A DNA stretch of 64,000 bases from Helicobacteraceae bacterium (GTDB lineage Bacteria; Campylobacterota; Campylobacteria; Campylobacterales; Sulfurimonadaceae). The translations under genes were made by a program, and so were the position numbers. Positions 52,422 through 62,452 of the stretch are shown here, one piece after another. The stretch covers positions 1 to 64,000 of the forward strand of contig JAMOSG010000003.1 of the NCBI GenBank assembly GCA_027063225.1, written 5' to 3'. The notes beneath the pieces were generated by a model. It ran no database searches and was not told the origin of the DNA. It saw only the letters and a list, made by a program, of their open reading frames with translations. How positions within the stretch are numbered: position 1 is the stretch's first letter; every line of letters starts with the position of its first letter.

Positions 52422-53462
52422 GTGAAAGTAGATATTGCATTAAAAAAAGTTGTAGATGAGTCTTATAGTATCACAATCGATACAATTCCAGAGTTAACAT
52501 TTAACAAGAAAGTAGCTATTGTTACCAATCCAAAAGTAGCAGGGCTTCATCTTGCTTATCTACTTTCAAAAATCTCAGCAACAGATTTGTATATTATTAC
52601 TGTTCCAGATGGTGAGGAGTATAAAAATCAACAAAGTGTAGATCTGATTTTAGAGTCTTTATTTAACCACCGTTTTAATCGTAAATCTTTACTTATTGCA
52701 TTTGGTGGTGGTGTTATTGGAGATATGACAGGATATGTTGCTTCAATTTATCAACGTGGAATCGATTTTATTCAAATCCCAACAACACTTCTTTCTCAAG
52801 TAGATGCAAGTGTTGGTGGTAAAACAGGGATGAACAACCGCTTTGGTAAAAACCTTGTTGGTGCATTTCATCAACCACAATCTGTTTATATTGACCCTTA
52901 TTTCCTTTCAACACTTCCAAAACGTGAGTTTGGTGCTGGTGTTGCAGAGATTGTAAAAATGGCAGTAACTTTCAATAAAGAGTTCTTTGAATTTTTAGAA
53001 CAACATGACCTTCATAATAAAGAGGTTTTAAAAGAAGCTATTAAACAAGCTGTGCAAACAAAAGCAGATGTTGTAGCTCAAGATGAAAAAGAGCATGGGC
53101 TTCGTGCGGCACTCAATTATGGGCATACTTTTGGGCATGTTATAGAGAAACAAACAGCTTATAAAAAATATCTTCATGGTGAAGCAGTAGCTATTGGTAT
53201 GGCAATGGCAAATAAACTTGCTTTAAAAATGGGTCTTATGACACAAGAAGAGGTTGCTAGAGTAGAGAAGGTTCTTCATAAGTATGATTTAGAGACAACT
53301 TATAGTATTGAAGATGTAGAGGAGTTTTACGAAACATTCTTTTTAGATAAAAAAAGTAGTGATGATTCTATTACATTTATTATTCCTCAGGGAATTGGTG
53401 GAGTAAAAATTACAAACGAGTGTGATAAAGAGCTTGTTTTAGATGTGCTCAAAGAGTTTTAA
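52422..53462 (+). CDS. aroB: 3-dehydroquinate synthase (GTG start)
   Basis: PDGEEYKNQQSVDLI, AFGGGVIGDMTGYVASIYQRGIDFIQIPTTLLSQVDASVGGKTGMN. Confidence 0.97.
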   Translation: MKVDIALKKVVDESYSITIDTIPELTFNKKVAIVTNPKVAGLHLAYLLSKISATDLYIITVPDGEEYKNQQSVDLILESLFNHRFNRKSLLIAFGGGVIGDMTGYVASIYQRGIDFIQIPTTLLSQVDASVGGKTGMNNRFGKNLVGAFHQPQSVYIDPYFLSTLPKREFGAGVAEIVKMAVTFNKEFFEFLEQHDLHNKEVLKEAIKQAVQTKADVVAQDEKEHGLRAALNYGHTFGHVIEKQTAYKKYLHGEAVAIGMAMANKLALKMGLMTQEEVARVEKVLHKYDLETTYSIEDVEEFYETFFLDKKSSDDSITFIIPQGIGGVKITNECDKELVLDVLKEF

Positions 53463-55124
53463 ATGGTAGGAGGTTTTGTTTTTTCTCTTCTTTTTTCATC
53501 AGCACTTCTTTTTGCACAAGGGGCAGATGTTGAACAAAATGCAACTCAAAAAGCGGTACTTTTAGCACAACAAAAAATAGAAGCACAAGAACGTTTAGAG
53601 TTAAAACAAGAAAAAGAGAACCAACTCAAACGTTATAATGAATCTTTAATGCAGCTTGAAAACCAAATTGCTCAAGAGAGTGTTTGGATGAAGAGCTACT
53701 ACTCTTACTTAACGTCACTCTCTGTAACACAAGAATTAAAAAAGATACGTAAAAAAATTCAAACTCTTAAAAGTGGAGCATATGTTGTAGATAAAGCAGA
53801 ATTGGAATCTTTAATTTCTAAAGAGAAAATTTTAGCTACACAAGTAAACTCTTTTAAAACAAAAGGGAGTGCTCTTTTTTCAGACCTTTTAACACCTCCA
53901 GAGATTGGTGAAGTACCAACTATTACTAATCCTATAGAGATTTTTAAGGGTGTTTCTCTTATAAAAACTTTTGATACTTACATTTCAGATTACTTAGAGA
54001 GAAAACAAAAGCTTGCAAAACTAATAGAACTTATGAAAAAAGAGGTAGCTATTTATGACAAAATGGTGACTCTTACGCAAGATGAAACATTAATGAAGGA
54101 ACGTGCTAAAAAGTTAAAACAACTTGAGCGTTTTGAAATAGCTTTTGATACTATAAAAGTAACAGCAGATGTATATAAAAAGCGTCTTGATGTGCTTGAA
54201 GCCAATATCAATAAACAAATTGAAGAGCAAATTCGTCGTTTAACGCATATGGGGATTATTATCTTCGTTGTTATTTTTATATTTTTCCTCTTACGTTTAG
54301 CAGTTAGAAAATATATTACAGATAATGACCGTTTTTATATGGCCAATAAAATTATTACTTTTGCCAACTTTACTGTTATTGCAATTATTTTGTTTATTAG
54401 TTATATTGAAAATGTAAATTATCTTGTAACTATTTTAGGGTTTGCTTCAGCTGGTATTGCTATTGCCATGAAAGATTGGTTTATGAGTATTTTAGGGTGG
54501 CTCGTAATTGTGTTTGGTGGTAGTATCCATGTTGGGGATAGAATTCGTGTAGATATGGATGGTATGAAATATGTGGGTGATGTTATGGATATTTCACTTT
54601 TACGTATGACAATTTTAGAAGATATTACCCTTACTTCAATTATGCAAAATCGTCGTGCTGGACGTATTATTTTTGTACCAAATAACTATATTTTTACACG
54701 AATGATCGCAAACTATACTCACTCCTCTTTAAAAACGGTGTGGGATGGTATTAAAATTACAATTACGTTTGATTCTAACCATAAAAAAGCGATGCATATT
54801 GTAAAGACAATAGCTAGAAAATACTCTAAAGGTTATACAGATATTACAAGAAAACAGCTTAATAAGTTACGTAATAATTACCATTTAAAAAATACAAATG
54901 TTGAGCCACGTATTTATGCTTTTATATCACATAGTGGGATGGATATTGAAGCATGGTATTTAACAAATGCTTATGGAACACTTACTCTTAGAAGTACAAT
55001 TTCAACTGAAATTATAGATGCTTTTAAAGCAGAAGATGATATTACAATTGCCTACACAACACAAAAAATTAATTTAAATATGCAATCAACAAAAGAGATT
55101 GAGCATAATAACGAGGTTGTTTAA
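53463..55124 (+). CDS. MscS-family mechanosensitive ion channel (second copy in window)
   Basis: VTILGFASAGIAIAMKDWFMSILGWLVIVFGGSIHVGDRIRVDMDGMKYVGDVMDISLLRM. Confidence 0.9.
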   Translation: MVGGFVFSLLFSSALLFAQGADVEQNATQKAVLLAQQKIEAQERLELKQEKENQLKRYNESLMQLENQIAQESVWMKSYYSYLTSLSVTQELKKIRKKIQTLKSGAYVVDKAELESLISKEKILATQVNSFKTKGSALFSDLLTPPEIGEVPTITNPIEIFKGVSLIKTFDTYISDYLERKQKLAKLIELMKKEVAIYDKMVTLTQDETLMKERAKKLKQLERFEIAFDTIKVTADVYKKRLDVLEANINKQIEEQIRRLTHMGIIIFVVIFIFFLLRLAVRKYITDNDRFYMANKIITFANFTVIAIILFISYIENVNYLVTILGFASAGIAIAMKDWFMSILGWLVIVFGGSIHVGDRIRVDMDGMKYVGDVMDISLLRMTILEDITLTSIMQNRRAGRIIFVPNNYIFTRMIANYTHSSLKTVWDGIKITITFDSNHKKAMHIVKTIARKYSKGYTDITRKQLNKLRNNYHLKNTNVEPRIYAFISHSGMDIEAWYLTNAYGTLTLRSTISTEIIDAFKAEDDITIAYTTQKINLNMQSTKEIEHNNEVV

Positions 55125-56374
55125 TGAAACAAAAGGTTTATTTTAAAACATTTGGTTGTAGAACAAATGTTTATGATTCTCAGGTGATGATGAGTGCTTT
55201 AAAAGAGTATGATATCACTCAAGATGAAAGTGAAGCAGATATTGTAGTTATCAACTCATGTACTGTAACAAATGGGGCAGATACACATGTACGCTCTTAC
55301 ATTTCACAGCTTCAAAAAAAGAGTGATGCAAAAGTTTTTTTAACAGGGTGTGGAGCACATACAAAAGGGAAATCTCTTTTAGAACAACAAAAAGTTTTTG
55401 GCGTTTTTGGGCAGAGTCAAAAAGAGAAGATTGATACAATGTTACAAAAAGAGCAACCTTTTTATGATCCAGGAGATTTAAACTATATAGATAAAAGTGT
55501 AGTAGATAGTTTTGTAGGGAAAAGTCGTGCTTTTATAAAAGTACAAGAGGGGTGTAGTTTTCGTTGCTCTTACTGTATTATCCCTTTTGTGCGTGGTGAT
55601 GCACGTAGTATGGATGAAAAGCTTATTATTGAACAAGTTACAAAATTAGGGGCTAATGGTTTTGGAGAGTTTATTTTAACTGGAACAAATGTTGGAAGTT
55701 ATGGAAAAGATACAAACTCCTCTTTAGCAAAACTGATGAAAAAACTCTCTCAAATTCGTGGTGTAAGAAGAATTAGACTAGGGAGTGTAGAGCCAATTCA
55801 GATAGATGATGAGTTTAAAGAGATTTTAGATGAACCATGGCTTGAAAAACATCTGCATATTGCATTGCAACACACTTCGCCAGAGATGTTAAAGCTTATG
55901 AATAGAAGAAATCTTTATAATCAAGATAGAGAGCTTTTTGCACTTTTAGCACAAAAAGGGTTTGCTCTTGGAACAGATTTTATAACAGGGCATCCAGGGG
56001 AGACTCCAGAGATTTGGAAAGAAGCATTAGAGAATTTTAAAGAGTTTCCACTAACACATATTCATGCTTTTACATACTCTAAACGTGATGGGACAAAATC
56101 TACCCTTTTAAAACCAGAAGTGAGTGGAAAAATTGCAAAAGAAAGGTTACACCAAATAGAGGAGATTGTGAAGCAAAACAACTACAATTTTAGAAAAAAT
56201 TTCAAAGGAAACTTAACAGTTTTAGTAGAGAGCTATAAAGATGGACTTTACCATGGACTTGACCAGCATTTTAATAAAATTGTAATTGATTCTGAAGAGG
56301 ATTTGGTAGGAAACTGGATAGAGATTGAAAATTTTGAAGTAAAAGAGGATGCAAACTATGCAAAAGTTATCTAA
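55124..56374 (+). CDS. mtaB: tRNA (t6A37) methylthiotransferase MtaB-type
   Basis: FKTFGCRTNVYDSQVM, INSCTVTNGAD, radical-SAM VQEGCSFRCSYCIIPFVRG. Confidence 0.93.
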   Translation: MKQKVYFKTFGCRTNVYDSQVMMSALKEYDITQDESEADIVVINSCTVTNGADTHVRSYISQLQKKSDAKVFLTGCGAHTKGKSLLEQQKVFGVFGQSQKEKIDTMLQKEQPFYDPGDLNYIDKSVVDSFVGKSRAFIKVQEGCSFRCSYCIIPFVRGDARSMDEKLIIEQVTKLGANGFGEFILTGTNVGSYGKDTNSSLAKLMKKLSQIRGVRRIRLGSVEPIQIDDEFKEILDEPWLEKHLHIALQHTSPEMLKLMNRRNLYNQDRELFALLAQKGFALGTDFITGHPGETPEIWKEALENFKEFPLTHIHAFTYSKRDGTKSTLLKPEVSGKIAKERLHQIEEIVKQNNYNFRKNFKGNLTVLVESYKDGLYHGLDQHFNKIVIDSEEDLVGNWIEIENFEVKEDANYAKVI

Positions 56375-57989
56375 CAATCTTGTTGTAACTTTTTCATTTA
56401 TTATAGTTGTTCTTTTACTCCTTTTTGCAATTTTTAGAGATTCTTCTGAGTTAGTTTCACTTGATAAAGCAACACAGCTTTTGGAATCTAAAAAAGTGCA
56501 AACTGTTGTGCAGTCCTCCTCTTATATTTACTTAAAAACGGAGAAAAAACTGTATAAAATTGCAGCTTCAAAAATCTCTCCTCAGCTTTTAAAAGAGTAC
56601 AAAGTAGAGTTAGAAAATAAAAAGCCTCTGTATATCTTTTTTGGTTTAATTCTTCTAGTGGGTATTGGATCTGTTTTGTTTCGCTTCTATCAAAAACAAC
56701 AATTGTTTAAAGTAAACCACTCAAAACAGCAACAAAAAAATGAAGATTTTACACAAGATTCAACTCCAATTACACCAATAAAAAGTGATGTAAAATTTGA
56801 AGATATTGGTGGCATAAACGATGTTAAAGTGGAGCTTGAAGAGATTATAGATTTTTTAAAAAATCCAAAACGCTACAAAGATTTTGGTGTGCATATGCCT
56901 CGCGGTGTATTACTTGTTGGACCTCCAGGAGTTGGAAAAACAATGATAGCAAAAGCAGTAGCAAATGAAGCAGATGTTTCTTTTTACTACCAAAGTGGTG
57001 CATCATTTGTGCAAATTTATGTAGGAATGGGAGCAAAAAGGGTACATGAGCTTTTTATGGCTGCAAGAAATAATGCTCCTGCTATTATTTTTATAGATGA
57101 GATAGATGCTATTGGTAAAAAGCGTGATGGGCAAAGAAATGATGAGCGTGAAGCAACACTTAACCAGCTTTTAACAGAGATGGACGGTTTTGAAAATTCA
57201 AGTGGAATCATCGTAATAGCTGCTACAAATAATATTGATGTTTTAGATAGTGCCTTACTTCGTGCAGGGCGTTTTGATAGACGTGTTTTTGTAGAGCTTC
57301 CAACAAACAAAGAGCGTGAAGCTATTTTGGAGAAGTATCTTAAAAATGTACCCCATAGTGTAGATACTAAAGCCTTAGCAAATATAAGTGTAGGGTTTAA
57401 TGGTGCAGCACTTGCAGCATTTGTAAATGAAGCAGCACTGTTATGTTTACGTGAAGGTAGAGATATTGTTGTGCAAGATGATTTTGAAAAGGTAAAAGAT
57501 AAGGTTATTTTTGGAAAGAAAAAACTCCAACTTTTAAACAAAGAGCACAAAGAGTTTCAAGTAGTTTACCAAGCTGCAAAAGTAACATTAGCAACATATT
57601 TTGATTTACCTTTTGAGAAGATGATGCTTACAAGCCAGCACCTAACACCACCAACAGATGAACCACTCCTTCAAAGTGAACTAGAGGGAAGAGTTTGTGT
57701 ACTTTTAGCAGGTATGGTAGCGTGTGATACACGATTTTTAGAACATACAAGTAGTGTAAAAAATGACTTAGAAGAGGTAAAAGAGTTACTTCAAAAAATG
57801 TTAAATGACTACGGTATGGGTGAGCGACTTTTTGTTCAAAAAGAGGATGAAGAGAAACTTTTTATTCAACTTACACAAAAAACAAAAGAGCTTTTAAAAT
57901 CACTTCAAAACAGCATTGAAAAAGTGGAAAAAATCTTGGTAGAAAAAGAGAGTATTACAAAAGAGGAAGTACAAGAGATATTGGGATAG
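56349..57989 (+). CDS. FtsH-like membrane AAA+ protein with degenerate (HEXXH-less) protease domain
   Basis: Two N-terminal TM segments, Walker A GPPGVGKT, Walker B IIFIDEIDA, pore loop FVQIYVG, SRH NNIDVLDSALLRAGRFDRR; the expected HEAGH position reads QAAKV. Confidence 0.92.
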   Translation: MQTMQKLSNNLVVTFSFIIVVLLLLFAIFRDSSELVSLDKATQLLESKKVQTVVQSSSYIYLKTEKKLYKIAASKISPQLLKEYKVELENKKPLYIFFGLILLVGIGSVLFRFYQKQQLFKVNHSKQQQKNEDFTQDSTPITPIKSDVKFEDIGGINDVKVELEEIIDFLKNPKRYKDFGVHMPRGVLLVGPPGVGKTMIAKAVANEADVSFYYQSGASFVQIYVGMGAKRVHELFMAARNNAPAIIFIDEIDAIGKKRDGQRNDEREATLNQLLTEMDGFENSSGIIVIAATNNIDVLDSALLRAGRFDRRVFVELPTNKEREAILEKYLKNVPHSVDTKALANISVGFNGAALAAFVNEAALLCLREGRDIVVQDDFEKVKDKVIFGKKKLQLLNKEHKEFQVVYQAAKVTLATYFDLPFEKMMLTSQHLTPPTDEPLLQSELEGRVCVLLAGMVACDTRFLEHTSSVKNDLEEVKELLQKMLNDYGMGERLFVQKEDEEKLFIQLTQKTKELLKSLQNSIEKVEKILVEKESITKEEVQEILG

Positions 57990-58039
57990 AGAAGTGTTTA
58001 TTTCGTAGATGAATTCATCTATATTTAAGGGAGAAGTTT

Positions 58040-58633
58040 TTGAATTTTCAAAGTATGTTAATACCTGAAAAATGGAAGGTATTTAATTTAGAAATGACTA
58101 AATCAGGATATGATATTTTTTCAAATGAAATAAAAAAGTTAAATGAAACTAATCCACAAATTTATATTCATATTTTTATTGATAATAATTTAAAAAGAAA
58201 TATTCTAAGAATTGGGAGTGCAAAGAATGGTATTATCAATAGATGGATCAAAAGCTCTAATGGACATGGTAGCACTTTTTTATACTCCATTGGAGAATCA
58301 GAAAGATATAAAAATTCTGCAACAAGATATCCAAACTATTTAATATTTTTTGCTGAATTACACACTTTAAAAACACAATTATACGTTTTAAATTGTAAAG
58401 ATGATATATCTATGAAAAATATTGAAAAAGAACTTATTAAATATTTTAATCCTACATGGGAGCAATTTAAGAAGGTTATAAAAGAATATTTAGAATCACA
58501 CATAGATATTAGAATACAGGCTAGTAAATTTGGAGGAGCACTTGGAGTTTTGAATGAAGAAAATAGTCTTCCAAATATAAAAGATTATAGTAGTGATAAA
58601 GAATGGAAAATAGATAGTGAAGTAAGAAATTAA
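58040..58633 (+). CDS. Hypothetical protein with possible GIY-YIG nuclease-like fold (TTG start)
   Basis: IYIHIFIDNNLKRNILRIGSAKNGIINRWIKS...EKELIKYFNPTWEQ resembles a degenerate GIY-YIG arrangement. Confidence 0.5.
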   Translation: MNFQSMLIPEKWKVFNLEMTKSGYDIFSNEIKKLNETNPQIYIHIFIDNNLKRNILRIGSAKNGIINRWIKSSNGHGSTFLYSIGESERYKNSATRYPNYLIFFAELHTLKTQLYVLNCKDDISMKNIEKELIKYFNPTWEQFKKVIKEYLESHIDIRIQASKFGGALGVLNEENSLPNIKDYSSDKEWKIDSEVRN

Positions 58634-58686
58634 GACTATTTATATTACAAAAGTTAAATAAATTAAAGCACTAAAATAGCATATAA

Positions 58687-58716
58687 TTGACAATGTAAAT
58701 ACATTTTAGTTATAAT
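58687..58716 (+). promoter_or_regulatory. Sigma70-like promoter of brnTA with embedded palindrome aatgta-aa-tacatt (candidate BrnA operator)
   Basis: TTGACA (58687-58692), 18-nt spacer, TATAAT (58711-58716); palindrome at 58692-58705. Confidence 0.6.
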
Positions 58717-58743
58717 CAGGTTATCTTGATAAAAAGGTTTGTT

Positions 58744-59028
58744 TTGAAATTTGAATGGAGTGATGAAAAGAATAGTTTGAACATAGCAAAACATCAGGTC
58801 TCTTTTGAAGAAGCAAGAGAAGTTTTCTTAGACCCTATGCATATTTCAAAACTTGACCATCGTTTTGATTATTTTGAAGAGAGATGGATAACACTAGGAG
58901 TAACAACAAAAGATAAAATCTTAGTTGTTGCAAATATGTTTTTTGATGAAAATGGTGAAGAGATTATTCGTATTATTAGTGCAAGAAAAGCAAATCAAAA
59001 AGAAAGGATATTTTATGAGCAACATTAA
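58744..59028 (+). CDS. brnT: BrnT-family type II toxin (TTG start; ORF track extends to 58726)
   Basis: KFEWSDEKNSLNIAKHQVSFEEAREVFLDP...RWITLGVTTKDKILVVANMFFDENGEEIIRIISARKANQKERIFYEQ is typical BrnT. Confidence 0.92.
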   Translation: MKFEWSDEKNSLNIAKHQVSFEEAREVFLDPMHISKLDHRFDYFEERWITLGVTTKDKILVVANMFFDENGEEIIRIISARKANQKERIFYEQH

Positions 59029-59242
59029 AGAAAGAGAAAAATATGATGACTATGAAATGTTAGAAGAGTATGACTTTAGCGATGGTGTTCGTGGTAGATT
59101 TTATGAACCAAAAAAAATACCTGTTTCATTAAGATTAGATAATGATATAGTTTTATTTTTTAAAAAACTAGCAAGTGAGCAAAAAGTACCATATCAAACA
59201 CTTATAAATGCTCTTTTAAGAAAGAAATTACAAGAAATATAA
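59015..59242 (+). CDS. brnA: BrnA-family antitoxin
   Basis: ATG at 59015 overlaps the brnT end by 14 nt; MSNIKEREKYDDYEMLEEYDFSDGVRGRFYEPKKIPVSLRLDNDIVLFFKKLASEQKVPYQTLINALLRKKL, RHH-like C-terminus. Confidence 0.9.
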   Translation: MSNIKEREKYDDYEMLEEYDFSDGVRGRFYEPKKIPVSLRLDNDIVLFFKKLASEQKVPYQTLINALLRKKLQEI

Positions 59243-59341
59243 AAAATGTGCTAGTGTCTCATTGGTATATAAAAAACTCAGTAAGCTCTCTCAAAGAGAT
59301 TTTTAAATATAATAGCAAGATTTTTATAAAGACAAAGGTAG

Positions 59342-60058
<717 letters not shown>

Positions 60059-60075
60059 AAAAAGAAGGAAATTAA

Positions 60076-60300
60076 ATGAAAAAAATAGAAGAATTAACAG
60101 CAAAAATTTTAGAGGCAAATCCTGAGTTAGATCGTTATACTTTAGCAATTGCAGTTTCTGCAAGAGGTGATGAACTTGCAAATGGTGCTCCAACAAAACT
60201 TAATGTTGATGTTAAAAGTGTAAAACCAGCAGATTTAGCACTTATGGAAATCTCTGAAGGTTTAGTAAAAGTTGCAGGTTTTGAGAAAAAAGTAAAGTAG
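60076..60300 (+). CDS. rpoZ: RNA polymerase omega subunit
   Basis: 74-aa ORF between pyrH and spoT; RYTLAIAVSARGDELANGAPT resembles omega. Confidence 0.85.
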   Translation: MKKIEELTAKILEANPELDRYTLAIAVSARGDELANGAPTKLNVDVKSVKPADLALMEISEGLVKVAGFEKKVK

Positions 60301-60306
60301 TTCCCT

Positions 60307-62433
60307 TTGCCTTTAGATTTTGAAGCAATAAAAAAGATTAAAAATATTGTTGATGTTGATGAGGCATCAAATTATCTTTTTAGCACTATAGAGCCTACAA
60401 AAAAGCTTCAAGAAGCACTACAGTATGCAAAAGAGGCTCACAAACACCAGTATAGAAAAAGTGGTGAGCCTTATATTATCCATCCTATTTTGGTTGCTGC
60501 TATTGTTTCATCTATTACAAACGATGAAGCAATGGCAATTGCAGCACTCTTACACGATGTTGTAGAAGACACAGAAATATCAACGCCAGAGATAGAGAAC
60601 CGTTTGGGAGAAGATGTCGCTCATTTAGTTGAGGGGCTTACAAAAATAGACTCTATTCGCGATAGTGAACTTGTACCATCTCATTCCAATGAAAAACTCA
60701 TTGTTTCAGCACTCTCTTTTCGTAAAATGCTTTTAGCAAGTATTGCAGATGTACGTGTTTTAGTTGTAAAACTGTGTGATAGACTTCACAATATGCTCAC
60801 TCTTGATGCACTACCATCACATAAACAGCTACGTATTGCAGAGGAGACTCTTGTTGTTTATTCTCCTATTGCACATAGACTTGGTATATCTATTTTAAAA
60901 AATATGCTTGAAGATTTAAGTTTTGGGTACCTTTTTGAAGAGGAAAAAAAGGAGATAGAGCATTATCTTGAAGAGAATTATCACTCTATTGAGATGAAAC
61001 TTGCCGAATTTAAAAAGGAGTTAGAACATCTTTTTTTAACGCATGGTTTTTGTAGTGATGATTTTGAGATTATGTCACGTATTAAACACAAATACTCAAT
61101 CTATCTAAAAATGCAGCGTAAAGGGATAGGAATAGATGAAGTACTAGATCTTTTAGCAGTGAGAATTTTAACAAAAGATCCAGTAAAGTGCTATCAAATT
61201 TTAGGGATTATTCATCTACACTTTAAACCACTCTCTTCACGTTTTAAAGATTATATTGCAGTACCAAAAGATAATGGATACCAAACACTTCATACAACGG
61301 TATTTCATAAAACTGCTGTTTTAGAGGTGCAAATTCGTACCTATGAGATGCACAAAACTGCAGAGCTTGGCGTTGCTGCACATTGGAAATATAAAAGTGC
61401 AGGAAACAATATTAAACTAGATTGGTTAAATAATTTACAGTATCAAAATGAGTCTATTGAAGATTTTTATGCTCTTATTAAAAACGATTTATACTCTGAA
61501 GATATCTCTGTTTTTTCTCCAAAAGGGGATGTTTATACACTTCCAAGGGGAGCAGTTGCATTAGATTTTGCTTATGCAATTCATTCAGATATTGGAAACC
61601 ATGCAAAAGGGTGTTTAATAAATAAAGAGAGAAAATCTCTCTTAAGTGAGCTTAAAAATGGTGATATTGTAAGGATTATTACAGATTCTAAGCCAATCAC
61701 TTATTGTTCATGGATAGATGCTGTAAAAACTTCTAAGGCAAAAACAAATATGAAGCATAATTGTAATGCTCGTATTAAGGAGTTAAACACTCTCTCAAGT
61801 ATTAATATTTTAGCAAATGAAACAAATCAAAAAGTAAATACTATTAAAAATTGGTTTGACGCTACAAAGTGTGATTCTCAATCTTCAATGCCATGTGATA
61901 TTGAACATTATAAACATGTTATTCATAAGATTGTTACAGATTTATCTCTAGAAACTAAACCAAAGCTTCATTCAAATGTTATTTCAGATATAGAGATTGT
62001 CTCTGCAACACCTGTAAGTGATGTTGTGTTTGATTACTGTTGTCATCCTAAAAAAGGGGATATGATAGTAGGCTTTTTAGAGGGGCAAAGAGTTCATATT
62101 CACCATAAAATGTGTGATCAGGCTATAAAATATATGCAAGAGCAAAGAGCTATGGTTTTTGTAAAATGGGAAGAGCAAAAACTTTATAGTTACAACCTTA
62201 TTGCATCGCTTCAAAACGCTAAAGGTGCACTAGCAGAGTTTTTAACATATCTTTCAAAATTAGATATTGACATTAACTCTATAGAGCTTGGAAAAGAGAA
62301 AAGTAGTTACATAAAATTTTGTGAGCTTAACTTTGACACAAAAGAAGCAGATCTTAATGCTTTACGTGCTAAAATAGAGCAAAAAATTAAAGTGATACAC
62401 TTAGCTTATGCAGATGATGCTTATAAAAGTTAA
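60307..62433 (+). CDS. spoT: Bifunctional (p)ppGpp synthetase/hydrolase (TTG start)
   Basis: HD domain YIIHPILVAAI...AALLHDVVEDTEIS; synthetase SRIKHKYSIYLKMQRKGIGIDEVLDLLAVRI; TGS ISVFSPKGDVYTLPRGAVALDFAYAIHSDIG; ACT-like C-terminus. Confidence 0.95.
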   Translation: MPLDFEAIKKIKNIVDVDEASNYLFSTIEPTKKLQEALQYAKEAHKHQYRKSGEPYIIHPILVAAIVSSITNDEAMAIAALLHDVVEDTEISTPEIENRLGEDVAHLVEGLTKIDSIRDSELVPSHSNEKLIVSALSFRKMLLASIADVRVLVVKLCDRLHNMLTLDALPSHKQLRIAEETLVVYSPIAHRLGISILKNMLEDLSFGYLFEEEKKEIEHYLEENYHSIEMKLAEFKKELEHLFLTHGFCSDDFEIMSRIKHKYSIYLKMQRKGIGIDEVLDLLAVRILTKDPVKCYQILGIIHLHFKPLSSRFKDYIAVPKDNGYQTLHTTVFHKTAVLEVQIRTYEMHKTAELGVAAHWKYKSAGNNIKLDWLNNLQYQNESIEDFYALIKNDLYSEDISVFSPKGDVYTLPRGAVALDFAYAIHSDIGNHAKGCLINKERKSLLSELKNGDIVRIITDSKPITYCSWIDAVKTSKAKTNMKHNCNARIKELNTLSSINILANETNQKVNTIKNWFDATKCDSQSSMPCDIEHYKHVIHKIVTDLSLETKPKLHSNVISDIEIVSATPVSDVVFDYCCHPKKGDMIVGFLEGQRVHIHHKMCDQAIKYMQEQRAMVFVKWEEQKLYSYNLIASLQNAKGALAEFLTYLSKLDIDINSIELGKEKSSYIKFCELNFDTKEADLNALRAKIEQKIKVIHLAYADDAYKS

Positions 62434-62452
62434 ACAAAGTAGGAAACGTTAG

